Assembly (NCBI GenBank): GCA_035559435.1
Contig: DATMBC010000054.1
Coordinates: 1 to 55,589, forward strand
From: a bacterium
Lineage (GTDB): Bacteria; Zixibacteria; MSB-5A5; WJJR01
DNA length: 55,589 nt
Reading direction: 5' to 3'
The notes below the pieces were generated by a model. That model saw only the letters and a list, made by a program, of their open reading frames with translations. It was not told the origin of the DNA and ran no database searches. The translations under genes and the position numbers were made by a program. Of the stretch, positions 9,910 through 20,701 are shown piece by piece; the stretch's first letter is position 1; the number at the start of each line of letters is the position of its first letter.

Positions 9910-10152
9910 CTATTGCGTGAAGCGCTTGACCAGTGCGACGATCTTGTTGACCGAATCGAAGGCCTCGGGTGTGGCCTGATCATCGGGAATCGAAATCTTG
10001 TACTTGTTCTCCAAAAACCGCTTCAGGGACACCATCGAGAATGAGTCCACGATGCCGCTGGAAATGAGCGGCGCATCGGGGGTGAGGTCGTCATCTTCCT
10101 CGAGGTATTCCTTCTTGACGTACTCGAGCACGACTTTGGTCATCTCATCCAT
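9910..10152 (-). CDS. Acyl carrier protein
   Basis: 80 residues, acidic four-helix ACP. The phosphopantetheine-accepting serine is S37 in 'GIVDSFSMVSL'. 'ISIPDDQATPEAFDSVNKIV' matches the helix III-IV region. ATG 10152 has GGAGG about 10 nt upstream. It lies 18 bp after acsA and before kbl, with an AcpS-type transferase two genes upstream, so a dedicated carrier activated by its own transferase is likely. It is not in a fatty-acid cluster, so it is probably a specialised carrier. Acyl group and client enzyme are unknown. Confidence 0.88.
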   Translation of the reverse strand: MDEMTKVVLEYVKKEYLEEDDDLTPDAPLISSGIVDSFSMVSLKRFLENKYKISIPDDQATPEAFDSVNKIVALVKRFTQ

Positions 10153-10170
10153 GCGTGACTGCCTCCGTAA

Positions 10171-11877
<1,707 letters not shown>

Positions 11878-11890
11878 GTTCCCCTCTCCT

Positions 11891-12265
11891 CTATCCTTCC
11901 AGAATGACGATGGCGACGGCGTGCGAGGCCTCGTGCGACAGCGACAAATGGATGCGGCTCACTTGCCGCTCCGCGGCGGCGCTGGCGGCCTTTCCCTTAA
12001 GGCTCAATGTCGGGCCGGCCGACTCGGCGGCGGCCACCTCGATGTCGCCGAAGGCGAGGCCATCGCGCCAACCGGTGCCAAGGGCTTTGAGGAAGGCTTC
12101 CTTGGCGGCGAACCGGGCGGCGTAATGCGATGCGGGGTCGGCCTTCGGTTCACAGTAGGCGATCTCAACGGGCGTGAACAGATCCTCCCGCAGTCCCGGC
12201 AGACCGGGCAGTTGCCGCGCAAAGCGCGCGACCTCCGCGATATCGATGCCCAAACCGATGATCAC
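11891..12265 (-). CDS. acpS: Holo-[acyl-carrier-protein] synthase
   Basis: 124 residues. It transfers 4'-phosphopantetheine from CoA to an ACP serine. Family motifs are 'IIGLGIDIAEVARF' at the N-terminus, 'RFAAKEAFLKALGTG' in the middle and 'IHLSLSHEASHAVAIV' at the end, all in AcpS order and spacing. The length is normal. It lies 13 bp after tdh and 13 bp before acsA. Its natural partner in this operon is the ACP at 9910-10152. It may also serve the fatty-acid ACP of the cell if no other copy exists. Confidence 0.9.
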   Translation of the reverse strand: MIIGLGIDIAEVARFARQLPGLPGLREDLFTPVEIAYCEPKADPASHYAARFAAKEAFLKALGTGWRDGLAFGDIEVAAAESAGPTLSLKGKAASAAAERQVSRIHLSLSHEASHAVAIVILEG

Positions 12266-12277
12266 CGTCCCGTCCGC

Positions 12278-13258
12278 CTACCGTGGCAGGGCCGGGATTT
12301 CGGCCCGGGCCCGGAGTTTCTCCCCGACGCGCAACAGCATTTCATCGGCCATGCGGGGCAGGTCAAACTGCGGACGCCATCCCCATTCCTCGCGGGCGGC
12401 GGTGTCATCGATCATGTCGGGCCAGGAGTCGGCGATGTCCTGGCGGACCGGGTCGATGGAGTAGTCGATCTCGAATTCGGGGATGTGGCGGCGGATGGCT
12501 TCGGCCAACTGCTCCGGGGTGAACGCCATCGCGGTCACGTTGAAGGCGTTGCGGTGCACGAGCCGCGCGGCGTCGGCTTCCATCAGCTCCATCACCGCGC
12601 GCAGGGCATCGGGCATGTACATCATGTCCAGCGACGTGTCGCTGCGCAGGTAGCAGGTGTAGCGACGGTGCTTGAGGGCGGCATAGAAAATCTTGACCGC
12701 GTAGTCAGTGGTGCCGCCGCCGGGCTCGGTGAGGTAGGAGATAAGGCCGGGGAATCGCAGGCCGCGGGTGTCGACCCCGAAGCGCTTGAAATAGTAGTCG
12801 CAGAGCAATTCGCCGGTGACTTTCGTCACGCCGTACATCGTCTCCGGCCGCTGGATGGTGTCCTGCGGCGTCTTGTACTTGGGGCTGGAACGTCCGAAGG
12901 CGCCGATCGAACTGGGGAAGAACAACGCGCATTTGTACTGACGCGCTGCCTCAAGCATGTTGTAGAGGCCGTTGACATTGATCTGCCAGGCCTGATTGGG
13001 ACGGGTCTCGGCGACGGCGGACAAAAGCGACGCCAGATGGATGATGGTGTCGATCTTGTAGATCTGCATCACCCGGGTGATGTGGTTAGGGTCGACGCAA
13101 TCGAGGAATTCGAACGGCCCGGAGTCGCGCAAGGTGACGTCGGCGGGCATGCGGATGTCGGTGGCGATCACATGGGCATCGCCGTACTGCTGCCTTAAGG
13201 CCACGATCAGTTCCGAACCGATCTGGCCGAGAGCGCCGGTGACCAGAATGTCTTTCAT
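12278..13258 (-). CDS. tdh: L-threonine 3-dehydrogenase, short-chain (epimerase-like) type
   Basis: 326 residues. It oxidises L-threonine with NAD+ to 2-amino-3-oxobutyrate. The Rossmann start 'ILVTGALGQIGSEL' and acidic 'ATDIR' indicate NAD binding. Catalytic Ser and Tyr-x3-Lys are seen in 'FPSSIGAFG' and 'YGVTKVTGELL'. 'RFPGLISYLTEPGGGTTDYA' is diagnostic of the SDR-type threonine dehydrogenases of Bacteroidetes and Thermoplasma rather than UDP-sugar epimerases. ATG 13258 has GGGAG about 12 nt upstream. Same transcript direction as kbl, four genes away, so the two enzymes form the standard pair. A 148-bp gap with nothing recognised separates it from the aldehyde dehydrogenase upstream. Confidence 0.9.
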   Translation of the reverse strand: MKDILVTGALGQIGSELIVALRQQYGDAHVIATDIRMPADVTLRDSGPFEFLDCVDPNHITRVMQIYKIDTIIHLASLLSAVAETRPNQAWQINVNGLYNMLEAARQYKCALFFPSSIGAFGRSSPKYKTPQDTIQRPETMYGVTKVTGELLCDYYFKRFGVDTRGLRFPGLISYLTEPGGGTTDYAVKIFYAALKHRRYTCYLRSDTSLDMMYMPDALRAVMELMEADAARLVHRNAFNVTAMAFTPEQLAEAIRRHIPEFEIDYSIDPVRQDIADSWPDMIDDTAAREEWGWRPQFDLPRMADEMLLRVGEKLRARAEIPALPR

Positions 13259-13406
13259 CGCGCAGACTCCCTCACCCTCAGGGACGGCATTCACCTGGGT
13301 CCGCCCCCGGGCGAATCAATGACCGGCGCGGCGGGCCGGACAAGCGGATTTGCTCCGCCGTCCATCTTTCTGCCACCGGAGACATGCCACAAATCGCGAC
13401 AAAATT

Positions 13407-14825
13407 CTAGAAGTTTCGGTTGAACTCCGCTTCGATCTGGGCCGCCGGGAGCGCGGGATCGAGAAACCGGGCGCTGTCAAAATTGGCCCAGCGCGGATTG
13501 GGACGGCGGCGGGTGACGCGGTGGATGTTCAGCAGGTGGCGGACGGTGATGTTGTCGGTGGTGAAGTTGTTGGCGCCGGCGCCGCAACTGAGCGTGAACG
13601 ACGGGGGCAGGGTGTTGTAGATCCCCCCCAGCGCCCCATGGGCGGCCGGCATGTTGACCAGAATCCGGGCGGCGTGGATGGCGCGGGAAAAGTACTCGAT
13701 CCGCTCGTCGGTGTTGGAGTAGATCACCGCGGTGTGCCCGGTGCCGCCGAAACGCGTGATTTCGGAACAGCGGTAGATGCCCGCCTCGAAATCGTCTTCA
13801 ATGTAGAACGCGAGGATGGGGGCGAGGATTTCGGCCGACAGCGGATACTCCGGACCGACGCCATCCAATTTGGCGATCAACAGAACGGCATCGTCGGGAA
13901 CGGTGATCCCGGCGCTGCGGGCAATCGCCTGCACGCTCTGGCCGACCACGGTCGGGCGCATCATCCCGCGCTCGGGATCATAGGCAATTGTCCCGACCTT
14001 TTCGATTTCCTCCGGCGAGAGGAAATGGGCCTTCTGCCGCTTGAATTCGGCGATCACTTCGTCGGAGACCTGCCGCTTGACCACGATGGCCTGCTCGCTG
14101 GCGCAGATGGTGCCGTAATCAAAAGTCTTGGACTCGACAATGCAGCGAACCGCGAATGGGATATCGGCGGTGCGTCCGATGTAGACGGGCACATTGCCCG
14201 GCCCGACCCCGAGAGTGGGGGTGCCTGATTTGGCGGCCTTCTGGACCACGGAGTTGGTCCCGGTGGCGAGGATCAGGGCCAGACGGCGATTGACCATCAG
14301 TTCCTGGAGCGTGTCTTCGGAGGCCTTGCCCAGCCATTGAATGCAGTGCTCCGGGGCGCCGGCGGACAGGGCGGCCTGGTAACAAATCTCGGCCGCGGCG
14401 GTGGTGCAACGCCGCCCCCCGCCCGGCGGGCTGAAGATGATCGGATTGCGGGTCTTCAGCGCGATCAGGCACTTGAAGATGGTTGTGGAGGTCGGATTGG
14501 TGACGGGGATGAATGCAAGGATCGGACCAAGCGGCTGCGCGACATCGACGATGCCGCGGCGCGGGTCATCGCCCACCACGCCGACCGTCTTGCGCTTCTT
14601 GATGTCATCGTAAACCAACTGGGTGGCGATGACATTCTTGATCACCTTGTCTTCCCACTTGCCGATGCCGGTCTCCTCGTGCGCCAGTTTCGCCAGATCG
14701 ACGCGGTGGTCGAGGGCGGCGAGGTAGACGGCGCGGACGATCGCATCGGTCTTCGCCTGGTCGAAACCGCGAAACGCCATCGCGGCGGCGGTGGCATGCT
14801 GGATGAGTTCGGGCGCGCGGTTCAT
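13407..14825 (-). CDS. CoA-acylating aldehyde dehydrogenase (EutE/PduP/AdhE-N type)
   Basis: 472 residues. It converts an aldehyde, NAD+ and CoA to acyl-CoA. The catalytic cysteine is C241 in 'ESKTFDYGTICASEQA', the pattern shared by AdhE N-domains and BMC aldehyde dehydrogenases. 'GVGPGNVPVYIG' and 'PVTNPTSTTIFKCLIALKTR' are further family blocks, and there is no fused alcohol dehydrogenase. The C-terminal ~30 residues ('DPALPAAQIEAEFNRNF') extend beyond the catalytic fold and could form an amphipathic helix like an encapsulation peptide (inference). ATG 14825 lies 16 bp after the BMC shell gene; the Shine-Dalgarno is weak, suggesting coupling. Substrate is not readable from sequence; acetaldehyde or a threonine-derived aldehyde is plausible. 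Confidence 0.87.
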   Translation of the reverse strand: MNRAPELIQHATAAAMAFRGFDQAKTDAIVRAVYLAALDHRVDLAKLAHEETGIGKWEDKVIKNVIATQLVYDDIKKRKTVGVVGDDPRRGIVDVAQPLGPILAFIPVTNPTSTTIFKCLIALKTRNPIIFSPPGGGRRCTTAAAEICYQAALSAGAPEHCIQWLGKASEDTLQELMVNRRLALILATGTNSVVQKAAKSGTPTLGVGPGNVPVYIGRTADIPFAVRCIVESKTFDYGTICASEQAIVVKRQVSDEVIAEFKRQKAHFLSPEEIEKVGTIAYDPERGMMRPTVVGQSVQAIARSAGITVPDDAVLLIAKLDGVGPEYPLSAEILAPILAFYIEDDFEAGIYRCSEITRFGGTGHTAVIYSNTDERIEYFSRAIHAARILVNMPAAHGALGGIYNTLPPSFTLSCGAGANNFTTDNITVRHLLNIHRVTRRRPNPRWANFDSARFLDPALPAAQIEAEFNRNF

Positions 14826-14841
14826 GGCACTCGGCGTGTCT

Positions 14842-15345
14842 TTAGGCGCGGCGGGCATCGGCCTGCCGCAACAGGCGCAGGAGCGTGTCCTTGTCGGCCA
14901 GGGCGATTTCACGCCCGGCGATGGGCAGATCGCCGCGGCGGCGCGCCAGGCTGCGCAGCGCCACCACGGTCATCGAGTCATAGTCCGGCGTGCCGCGCCC
15001 GAGGCGGGATGGTTCGGGGGCAGTGCTCGGCGCATCGCCGCGCGACGCGGTGCGTCCCCGCCACTTCTGATTGGGACGATCGATCAGCCCGCCGAGATCG
15101 TCGTGGGGACGGGGGATGACCGTGTGGGCATGGACCCGGCCAAGCCGCAGACAGGCATTGACACCGGCCTCAACCGCGGCCTGCACCGCCGCCAGATCGC
15201 CTTCTATATAGATGGTGACCAGCGCCGGATCGGTCTGTTCGGTGCGGATGACGACAATCGACGAAGCTTTGGCGGCGGCGTCGGCGGCTTCCATCGCGCC
15301 GACCAGCCCGACTGTCTCGATCAACCCCAACGCCTGCCTTTCCAT
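14842..15345 (-). CDS. Bacterial microcompartment (BMC-domain) shell protein with C-terminal extension
   Basis: 167 residues. Residues 4-84 are one BMC domain of the PduA/EutM/CcmK class: 'ALGLIETVGLVGAMEAADAA', 'VTIYIEGDLAAVQAAVEAG' and 'VHAHTVIPRPHDDL'. Such domains form hexamers that tile polyhedral protein shells. A proline/arginine-rich linker (about 88-118) leads to a helical C-terminal segment (121-167, 'MTVVALRSLARRRG', 'KDTLLRLLRQA') resembling Rho-N/SAP-type helix-extension-helix modules, a non-standard addition. ATG 15345 has AAGGAG upstream. The next gene is an acylating aldehyde dehydrogenase, the classic BMC enzyme. No pentameric vertex (BMC-P) gene is visible in this window, so whether a closed shell forms cannot be judged here. 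Confidence 0.88.
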   Translation of the reverse strand: MERQALGLIETVGLVGAMEAADAAAKASSIVVIRTEQTDPALVTIYIEGDLAAVQAAVEAGVNACLRLGRVHAHTVIPRPHDDLGGLIDRPNQKWRGRTASRGDAPSTAPEPSRLGRGTPDYDSMTVVALRSLARRRGDLPIAGREIALADKDTLLRLLRQADARRA

Positions 15346-15396
15346 GCGCGAACCGGACTCCTTCCGAGTGAGGCGCTCGAATATATTGGCGGACCT

Positions 15397-16272
15397 TCAG
15401 GAAAGTCCAGTTGTCAGGCGGCGCAGTTCCAGCACCCGGTCGAAGCCGGCGATGCTGCGGTGGAAAACAGGGGCCTCCCAATGGGGAACACGGGCGATCA
15501 GCGCGGCCAACGGCTGCTCCTGCATGAATCCGATCTCACAGGCCAGCGCGCCGCCCGGCTTGAGCAGCGCGTGAGCCTGGGTAATCAGTTCGGAGAGGAT
15601 CTCGGTGCCGTCGGAGCCGGCATAGAGGGCAATGTGCGGCTCGTAGTCGTGGACGGATGGCTGCACCGCGGGGTCATCGGCCGGGATGTACGGCGGGTTG
15701 CTGACAATCAGGTCGAAGCGCGGGACGGGGCCGAATCCGTCCAGGGTACGGGTCTGGATGAAAGTAATCCGGCGGTCCTCGCCATGCCGGCGTGCGTTTT
15801 CGCGCGCGACGGCCAACGCATCCCCGGACAGATCGGTGGCGATCAGACGCAGATCGGGGCGCTGATGCGCCAGCGCCACGGCGATGTTGCCGGCGCCGGT
15901 GCCGACTTCGAGGACGAGCGGCTGCGCGCCGGAAACAGGCGGGGGCAACGCGCGCAGGGCGACGTTGACCAACTCCTCGGTCTCCGGACGGGGGATTAGC
16001 ACCCGCTCATCGCAGAGAAAATCGAGACCATAGAATTCGATATGGCCGAGCACATACGCCAGCGGACTGCCGGAAAGCCGTTTGACCAGAAGCGCGGTCA
16101 GGTGCGCCTCCTCGACCGGTTCGACCGGCTCGCGGTAGCGCAATGTCAGCTCGGTGGGATGGGCGGAGAGCACTTCGCCGAGGATGGCGTCGGCATCGGT
16201 GGCGGCGAACTCGCCGGCAACGGGCTGCAACTCCTGGCGCAGACGCATCCGCCATTCGCCAATGGTTGCCAT
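15397..16272 (-). CDS. prmC: Release-factor glutamine N5-methyltransferase
   Basis: 291 residues. It methylates the GGQ glutamine of release factors with SAM. An N-terminal helical substrate domain is followed by 'PLAYVLGHIEFYGLDF' and 'VLIPRPETEELV'. The SAM-binding 'VLEVGTGAGNIAVALA' and catalytic 'FDLIVSNPPYIP' (NPPY) are intact. ATG 16272 is preferred over an in-frame codon 12 residues upstream. prfA, its substrate, is encoded in the same run, separated by tldD, tldE and a small gene, an expanded version of the common prfA-prmC pair. Confidence 0.93.
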   Translation of the reverse strand: MATIGEWRMRLRQELQPVAGEFAATDADAILGEVLSAHPTELTLRYREPVEPVEEAHLTALLVKRLSGSPLAYVLGHIEFYGLDFLCDERVLIPRPETEELVNVALRALPPPVSGAQPLVLEVGTGAGNIAVALAHQRPDLRLIATDLSGDALAVARENARRHGEDRRITFIQTRTLDGFGPVPRFDLIVSNPPYIPADDPAVQPSVHDYEPHIALYAGSDGTEILSELITQAHALLKPGGALACEIGFMQEQPLAALIARVPHWEAPVFHRSIAGFDRVLELRRLTTGLS

Positions 16273-16277
16273 GAGAC

Positions 16278-16466
16278 CTACTGTAGTGAGGGTTCGGCGC
16301 CGGGCCAATGAGCGCAGCCGGTGCGCGACGAACCGGCCAACCAGCGCCGACCAACCGGAGCGGAGCGATGCGCGCGGTCATGAGCGGCGGCCGGAGACGG
16401 ACCGCGCAGGATTGCGAAGCCGGCGGCCACCAGCGCCGTCAGACGCAGAAACTCGCGGCGGATCAT
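16278..16466 (-). CDS. Small protein with Tat-like signal peptide
   Basis: 62 residues, not recognised. Its N-terminus 'MIRREFLRLTALVAAGFAI' has twin arginines followed by a hydrophobic stretch, like a Tat signal, and 'PAAAHD' resembles a cleavage site. The remainder is short, basic and has one cysteine. The start ATG overlaps the tldE stop (ATGA) and the stop is 5 bp before prmC, so translation is coupled on both sides. The third codon positions are GC-rich in the signal part, as in neighbouring genes. It could be a genuine exported micro-protein or the remnant of a longer one. Confidence 0.45.
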   Translation of the reverse strand: MIRREFLRLTALVAAGFAILRGPSPAAAHDRAHRSAPVGRRWLAGSSRTGCAHWPGAEPSLQ

Positions 16467-17809
16467 GATTCGGTATCCTCCACGAAGGGAAATGCGGCGA
16501 TTTTGAGCGCCGGCACATACATGACTGCTGAGTACTGCGGATACACCACCCGGTCACGGCCAATCATCTCCGCTCGTGACAGGACCTCGAGCACCGCCGG
16601 CGTGGCACGCAGATTACGGATCGGCTTGGTAATCTTGCCGCTTTCGATCAGGAAGGTTCCATCGCGGGTGGAGCCGGTCAGTTGCGCCTTCATCGGATTG
16701 AGGTAGTTCAGGTACCAGAAATGGGTCACGAGAATGCCGCGCGCGGTGGAGGCGATCATCTCGTCGAGTGAGGCGGTGCCGGGACTCATGACCAGGTTTT
16801 TGGGATAGGGCCCACGGGCGTTGTCGGGAGGCAGGGCATGGCCGGTTGATGCGACGCCGGCCTGGCGGGCGCTGCGACGATCATGCACAACACCGCGCGC
16901 GATGCCGTTTTCGATCAACGCGACTTTTTGCTTGGGTGTGCCTTCGAAATCGAAGGGCACGCCGGGGTATTCGGGCAAAAAGGCGTCATCGTAGATGGTG
17001 ATGTTGTCGCCGGTGACCTTTTCCCCGATTTTACCCGACAGCACTCCCCTGCCCTGCGCGAACGACTTGCCGGAGAACGCCAGGAATCCGAGGAACAGCA
17101 GCATCTGCCCGACCGCGGCCGGTTCGAGGATCACGGTGTAATCGCCGGCGGGGATAGCCTCGGGATTGCGCGAACGCATCGCCTTGTCGATGGCGACATG
17201 CCCCAGTTGCGCAGCATCGAGGCGCGTCCGATCACGCGCCGCGCCGATCGACCAGCCCTGCGCAGTGGTCGCATCCTCCGAGGCCGATATCGACAACTCG
17301 GCGCGCGTCTCGGTATGCCAATGGCGCACGCCCTTCGAGTTGGCAACCGCGATGGCCTGGGTCTCGACCTGGTAGAGCCCGGCGGTCTGAATGCCCTGGG
17401 GCTTGGCCAAATCAACGATCTGCCTGATGGCATCGGCACGGGCCGCGGGGGAGTCATTGGCCGTGGATTCAAAGTACGCGCGGACCGCTGTCGCCGTCGC
17501 CGGATCGGCCAGGCCGGGAAACGACGCATCGGGTTCCAGAAGCGACGCGATCTGCGCGGCATTGTCCAACACTTGGGCCAGTCCGGCATCGGACAAATCG
17601 TTGGTGGAGGCGACGGCGACTTTGCCATCCTTGACCAGACGCACAATCACACGCGCATCGGTCGAATCCATGTTCTGATGGATGAGGTTCTCGGCGAAGC
17701 GGGTGGTGGCCTCGCGGTTTTCGTGGTAGACCAGTTCGGTGGCCTCGCCCGGCGAGCGCGCCAGCGCGGCCTCAAGCAGCGCAAAGACCTGGTCACGCGC
17801 GCGCAGCAT
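16463..17809 (-). CDS. tldE: TldE/PmbA family metalloprotease subunit
   Basis: 448 residues, full length for PmbA/TldE. With TldD it forms a heterodimeric peptidase that degrades unfolded peptides and matures some modified peptides; TldE lacks its own metal site. Family features: 'HWHTETRAELSISASEDA', 'IPAGDYTVILEPAAVGQMLL', 'GHALPPDNARGPYPKNLVMS', and the C-terminal 'GILVTHFWYLNYLNPMKAQL' and 'LTGSTRDGTFLIESGKI'. Its start overlaps the tldD stop by one base (TGATG), indicating coupled equimolar synthesis. Confidence 0.9.
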   Translation of the reverse strand: MLRARDQVFALLEAALARSPGEATELVYHENREATTRFAENLIHQNMDSTDARVIVRLVKDGKVAVASTNDLSDAGLAQVLDNAAQIASLLEPDASFPGLADPATATAVRAYFESTANDSPAARADAIRQIVDLAKPQGIQTAGLYQVETQAIAVANSKGVRHWHTETRAELSISASEDATTAQGWSIGAARDRTRLDAAQLGHVAIDKAMRSRNPEAIPAGDYTVILEPAAVGQMLLFLGFLAFSGKSFAQGRGVLSGKIGEKVTGDNITIYDDAFLPEYPGVPFDFEGTPKQKVALIENGIARGVVHDRRSARQAGVASTGHALPPDNARGPYPKNLVMSPGTASLDEMIASTARGILVTHFWYLNYLNPMKAQLTGSTRDGTFLIESGKITKPIRNLRATPAVLEVLSRAEMIGRDRVVYPQYSAVMYVPALKIAAFPFVEDTES

Positions 17810-19266
17810 CAGACGGTCTGCCCCACCTTGACGTTGCGGAACCGCGCCGGCGCGGCCCCCTGGCCGGTGCGCATGTTCTGCCCCGGCTGCCCCTTGCCGC
17901 AGTTGGGGGTGCCCCAGATGCGATAGTCCGCGGGGCCGGCGATCTTGTCGCAGGAATTCCAGAACTCGACGGTGCTGCCGGAGTAGACCGGGTTTTTGTA
18001 GATCGCGCCGAGTTTGCCGCCGGTGATTTCGTAGGCGATCTCGCCGCCCAACTGGAAATTCTCGCGCCGGTCATCGATCGACCAACTTGCGGGGGTGGCG
18101 ATGAGAACGCCACGGTCGGTCTCGGCGATCATCTCCGCCAGTGTGCCGCTGCCCGGCGCGAGATTCATATTGGTCATGCGCACCAGCGGGAGGTTCATCC
18201 ACGATTCGGCGCGCATCGCCCCGGTGGAGGCGGTTCCCAGACGCGCCGCGGTCTCGCGCGAGGAGAGATAGTCGACGAGGAGGCCGTTTTGGATGAGCGG
18301 CTTCGCCGCCGCCGGGACACCGTCATCGTCGAAACCGAATGTTCCCAGCCCGCCGGGGGCCGAAGGATCGGAGAGCACTGTGACGATCTCGGCGGCGTAG
18401 CGCAATGAACCGCGTTTTTCCGGCGTGGCGAAACTGGTGCCGGAGAAGTTGCGCTCGGAACCGTAGACGCGATCCAATTCCAGCGGATGGCCGATCGATT
18501 CATGAATCTGCAAAGAGACCAGATCGCCGGAGAGGATGAGGGTGGCGGTCTGCTCACCGAGCACCGGCGCATCGAGCAACGCGACCGCCTCCTGCGCGGT
18601 CTGAGCGCAGGCGGCCTCGAGGTTCATGCCCGTGATCACCTCATACCCGCCGGATTCGTGCTGACCGCCCGAGGTCGGATACGACCGCTCGCCGACCTCG
18701 CGGCGCGAGCGCATCGCCGCGGCGCTCATGCCACCGCCGGAATGGAGAATGGTCTGGGTGATGAGCGCGCCCTCGGTCGAATAGAACCATTTCTCCTCGC
18801 GCCGGAAGCTCATGAATGTCTCGGTGCCGGTGATGCCCGGGGTCTGGCGCAAGGCGGCATCCAGCCGTCGCATCAAATCGACCTTATCCGGCAGTGGGAC
18901 GGCGAAGGGGTCCTGGGCAAACGGTGTCTGATACTCCCCCCGGACCGGTGTGATCGGCGCCAGTTGAACGGGCGCGGCGGCCAGACGCGCCGAGGCGCGG
19001 GCGATGGCGATGGCCGTGTCGAGCGCCTGACGGGCGAGGTCCTCATCGCAACCGGGCAGCGCCGCAAAGCCCCACGCGCCATCGACCAGCACACGCACAC
19101 CGAAGCCGAAGGACGTCTTGCGGTCGATTTTGTCGGGCTTGCCGTCGATGAGTGAGAGATCTTCGGTGGTCAGACGCACCGCGCGGAAGTCGGCGTAGGT
19201 GAGCCCCGCCGCCTTGACGTTGGCGACGCGTTCGCCGGCTCTTTCGATGTCGCGCGGAGTGGCCAT
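17809..19266 (-). CDS. tldD: TldD family zinc metalloprotease subunit
   Basis: 485 residues. It is the catalytic partner of TldE; the zinc motif 'LQIHESIGHPLELDR' (HExxxH) is intact. Other family blocks are 'SGTSFATPEKRGSLRYAA', 'GTFGFDDDGVPAAAKPLIQ' and the C-terminal 'GTPNCGKGQPGQNMRTGQG'. ATG 19266 ('MATPRDIERAGERV') is chosen because upstream in-frame sequence runs into an inverted repeat with no coding character. The 235-bp gap to prfA holds that repeat. Cytosolic. Confidence 0.9.
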   Translation of the reverse strand: MATPRDIERAGERVANVKAAGLTYADFRAVRLTTEDLSLIDGKPDKIDRKTSFGFGVRVLVDGAWGFAALPGCDEDLARQALDTAIAIARASARLAAAPVQLAPITPVRGEYQTPFAQDPFAVPLPDKVDLMRRLDAALRQTPGITGTETFMSFRREEKWFYSTEGALITQTILHSGGGMSAAAMRSRREVGERSYPTSGGQHESGGYEVITGMNLEAACAQTAQEAVALLDAPVLGEQTATLILSGDLVSLQIHESIGHPLELDRVYGSERNFSGTSFATPEKRGSLRYAAEIVTVLSDPSAPGGLGTFGFDDDGVPAAAKPLIQNGLLVDYLSSRETAARLGTASTGAMRAESWMNLPLVRMTNMNLAPGSGTLAEMIAETDRGVLIATPASWSIDDRRENFQLGGEIAYEITGGKLGAIYKNPVYSGSTVEFWNSCDKIAGPADYRIWGTPNCGKGQPGQNMRTGQGAAPARFRNVKVGQTV

Positions 19267-19333
19267 CGGTTGGATGGCAATGTCGGGGCAATGCCAATGG
19301 AAGGCAAGGGGCGAAAATGTGCGGGTCGCTCTG

Positions 19334-19484
19334 TCCCGTGGAGGGCGAGGCTCCCGCCGAACCTGCCTTGATGACTCTAACGAGATAGGCTTTGGATTTC
19401 TCCCACAGAGGAGGAAACCGTGTGTGGGAGCGGGAAGACCGGCGAACAAGAGCAGGCTCGGCGGGAGCCTCGCCCACCACGGGA
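19334..19484. repeat. Long inverted repeat (REP/MITE-like)
   Basis: Two 33-base arms (19334-19366 and 19452-19484) are inverted copies matching at 31 of 33 positions, centred on GGGCGAGGCTCCCGCCG. Inside, CTCCCACA and TGTGGGAG form a second stem. The transcript could fold into one long cruciform. A diverged copy lies at 24452-24523. No gene is encoded inside. Confidence 0.75.
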
Positions 19485-19501
19485 AAAGCACAGAACGAAT
19501 A

Positions 19502-20602
19502 TTAGGCCGCGGTGGCGGAGCCGCTTTGGGACAGACGCTGCTTGCGGTCTTCGGCCTTGAGGGCCTCGATGATTTCCTCGAGGTCGCCGTTGATCACCCG
19601 GTCCAACGACTGTAAGGTCAGGCCGATCCGATGGTCGGTGACGCGGTTCTGCGGGAAATTGTAGGTGCGGATTTTGGCGGAGCGGTCGCCGGTGGAGACC
19701 ATCTGCTTGCGCTCGGCGGCCAGTTTGGCGTTCTGCGCCTCCTGCGCCACGGCCAGCAGGCGGGCGCGCAGGACCTTCATCGCCTTGTTCTTGTTTTTCA
19801 ACTGCGACTTTTCATCCTGGCATTGGACCACGGTGCCGGTCGGAATGTGGGTGATGCGCACCGCCGAGTCGGTGGTGTTGACCGATTGGCCGCCGGGTCC
19901 GGAAGAGCGGAAGACATCGATGCGCAGATCCTCGGGCCGGATGTCGATGTCGACCTCTTCGGCTTCGGGGAGGACCGCCACGGTGGCGGCCGAAGTGTGA
20001 ATGCGACCCGAGGCCTCGGTTACCGGGACACGCTGTACCCGATGCACGCCCGACTCGAATTTGAGAGTGCCATAGGCCTCCTCGCCTTCGACCGAGAAGG
20101 CGACTTCCTTGAAGCCGCCGACCCCGGTTTCGTTGGAGCCGAGCATTTCGACTTTCCATCCCTTGCGCTCGACATAGCGCAGATACATGCGCATCAGGTC
20201 GGCGGCAAAGAGCGCCGCCTCATCGCCCCCGGTGCCGGCACGGATTTCGACAATCGCCGCCTTGCTGTCGTTGGGATCGGGCGGGGTCAGCAAGTCCCGT
20301 AACCGTTCTTCCAATTGCGCGCGCTCGGACTCCAGACGCTTGAGGTCCTCGCGCGCCATCTCGACCAATTCCGGGTCGCCGCCATCGGCGACCAGCTCGG
20401 CGTTGCCTTCGATCTCGCGGAGAACACGGCGGTAGGTCTCACCCACCGTGACGGTTTCCGAGAGACGACGATGTTCGCGTCCCAGGTCGCGCAACTTGGC
20501 GGGATTGGCGGCGGTGGCCGGATCGGCCAACTGCGACTCCAGGTCGGCGAAGCGCTTCTGCAGCGAATCGAGAATCTCAAGCATCGATGATGACGGCGCC
20601 AT
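19502..20602 (-). CDS. prfA: Peptide chain release factor 1
   Basis: 366 residues. It recognises UAG/UAA stop codons and triggers peptide release. The peptidyl-tRNA hydrolysis motif '[18 protein letters not shown]' carries GGQ, and the stop-codon tripeptide region '[18 protein letters not shown]' has the RF1-type PxT (PVT). ATG 20602 is used; an in-frame ATG at 20584 is an alternative. It is followed on the strand by tldD/tldE and then prmC, which methylates its GGQ. It is preceded by rpmE, separated by a terminator, so it may have its own promoter in the 100-bp gap. Confidence 0.95.
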   Translation of the reverse strand: MAPSSSMLEILDSLQKRFADLESQLADPATAANPAKLRDLGREHRRLSETVTVGETYRRVLREIEGNAELVADGGDPELVEMAREDLKRLESERAQLEERLRDLLTPPDPNDSKAAIVEIRAGTGGDEAALFAADLMRMYLRYVERKGWKVEMLGSNETGVGGFKEVAFSVEGEEAYGTLKFESGVHRVQRVPVTEASGRIHTSAATVAVLPEAEEVDIDIRPEDLRIDVFRSSGPGGQSVNTTDSAVRITHIPTGTVVQCQDEKSQLKNKNKAMKVLRARLLAVAQEAQNAKLAAERKQMVSTGDRSAKIRTYNFPQNRVTDHRIGLTLQSLDRVINGDLEEIIEALKAEDRKQRLSQSGSATAA

Positions 20603-20701
20603 AACGGATTCCGGTGTAATTCCGGTTTATGGGTGCGTCTGTCCCCAGTTGATGGTCGCCGTCGTGGCGGGCCTGTTTTTGCGCCGCCACGCGGCACACC
20701 A

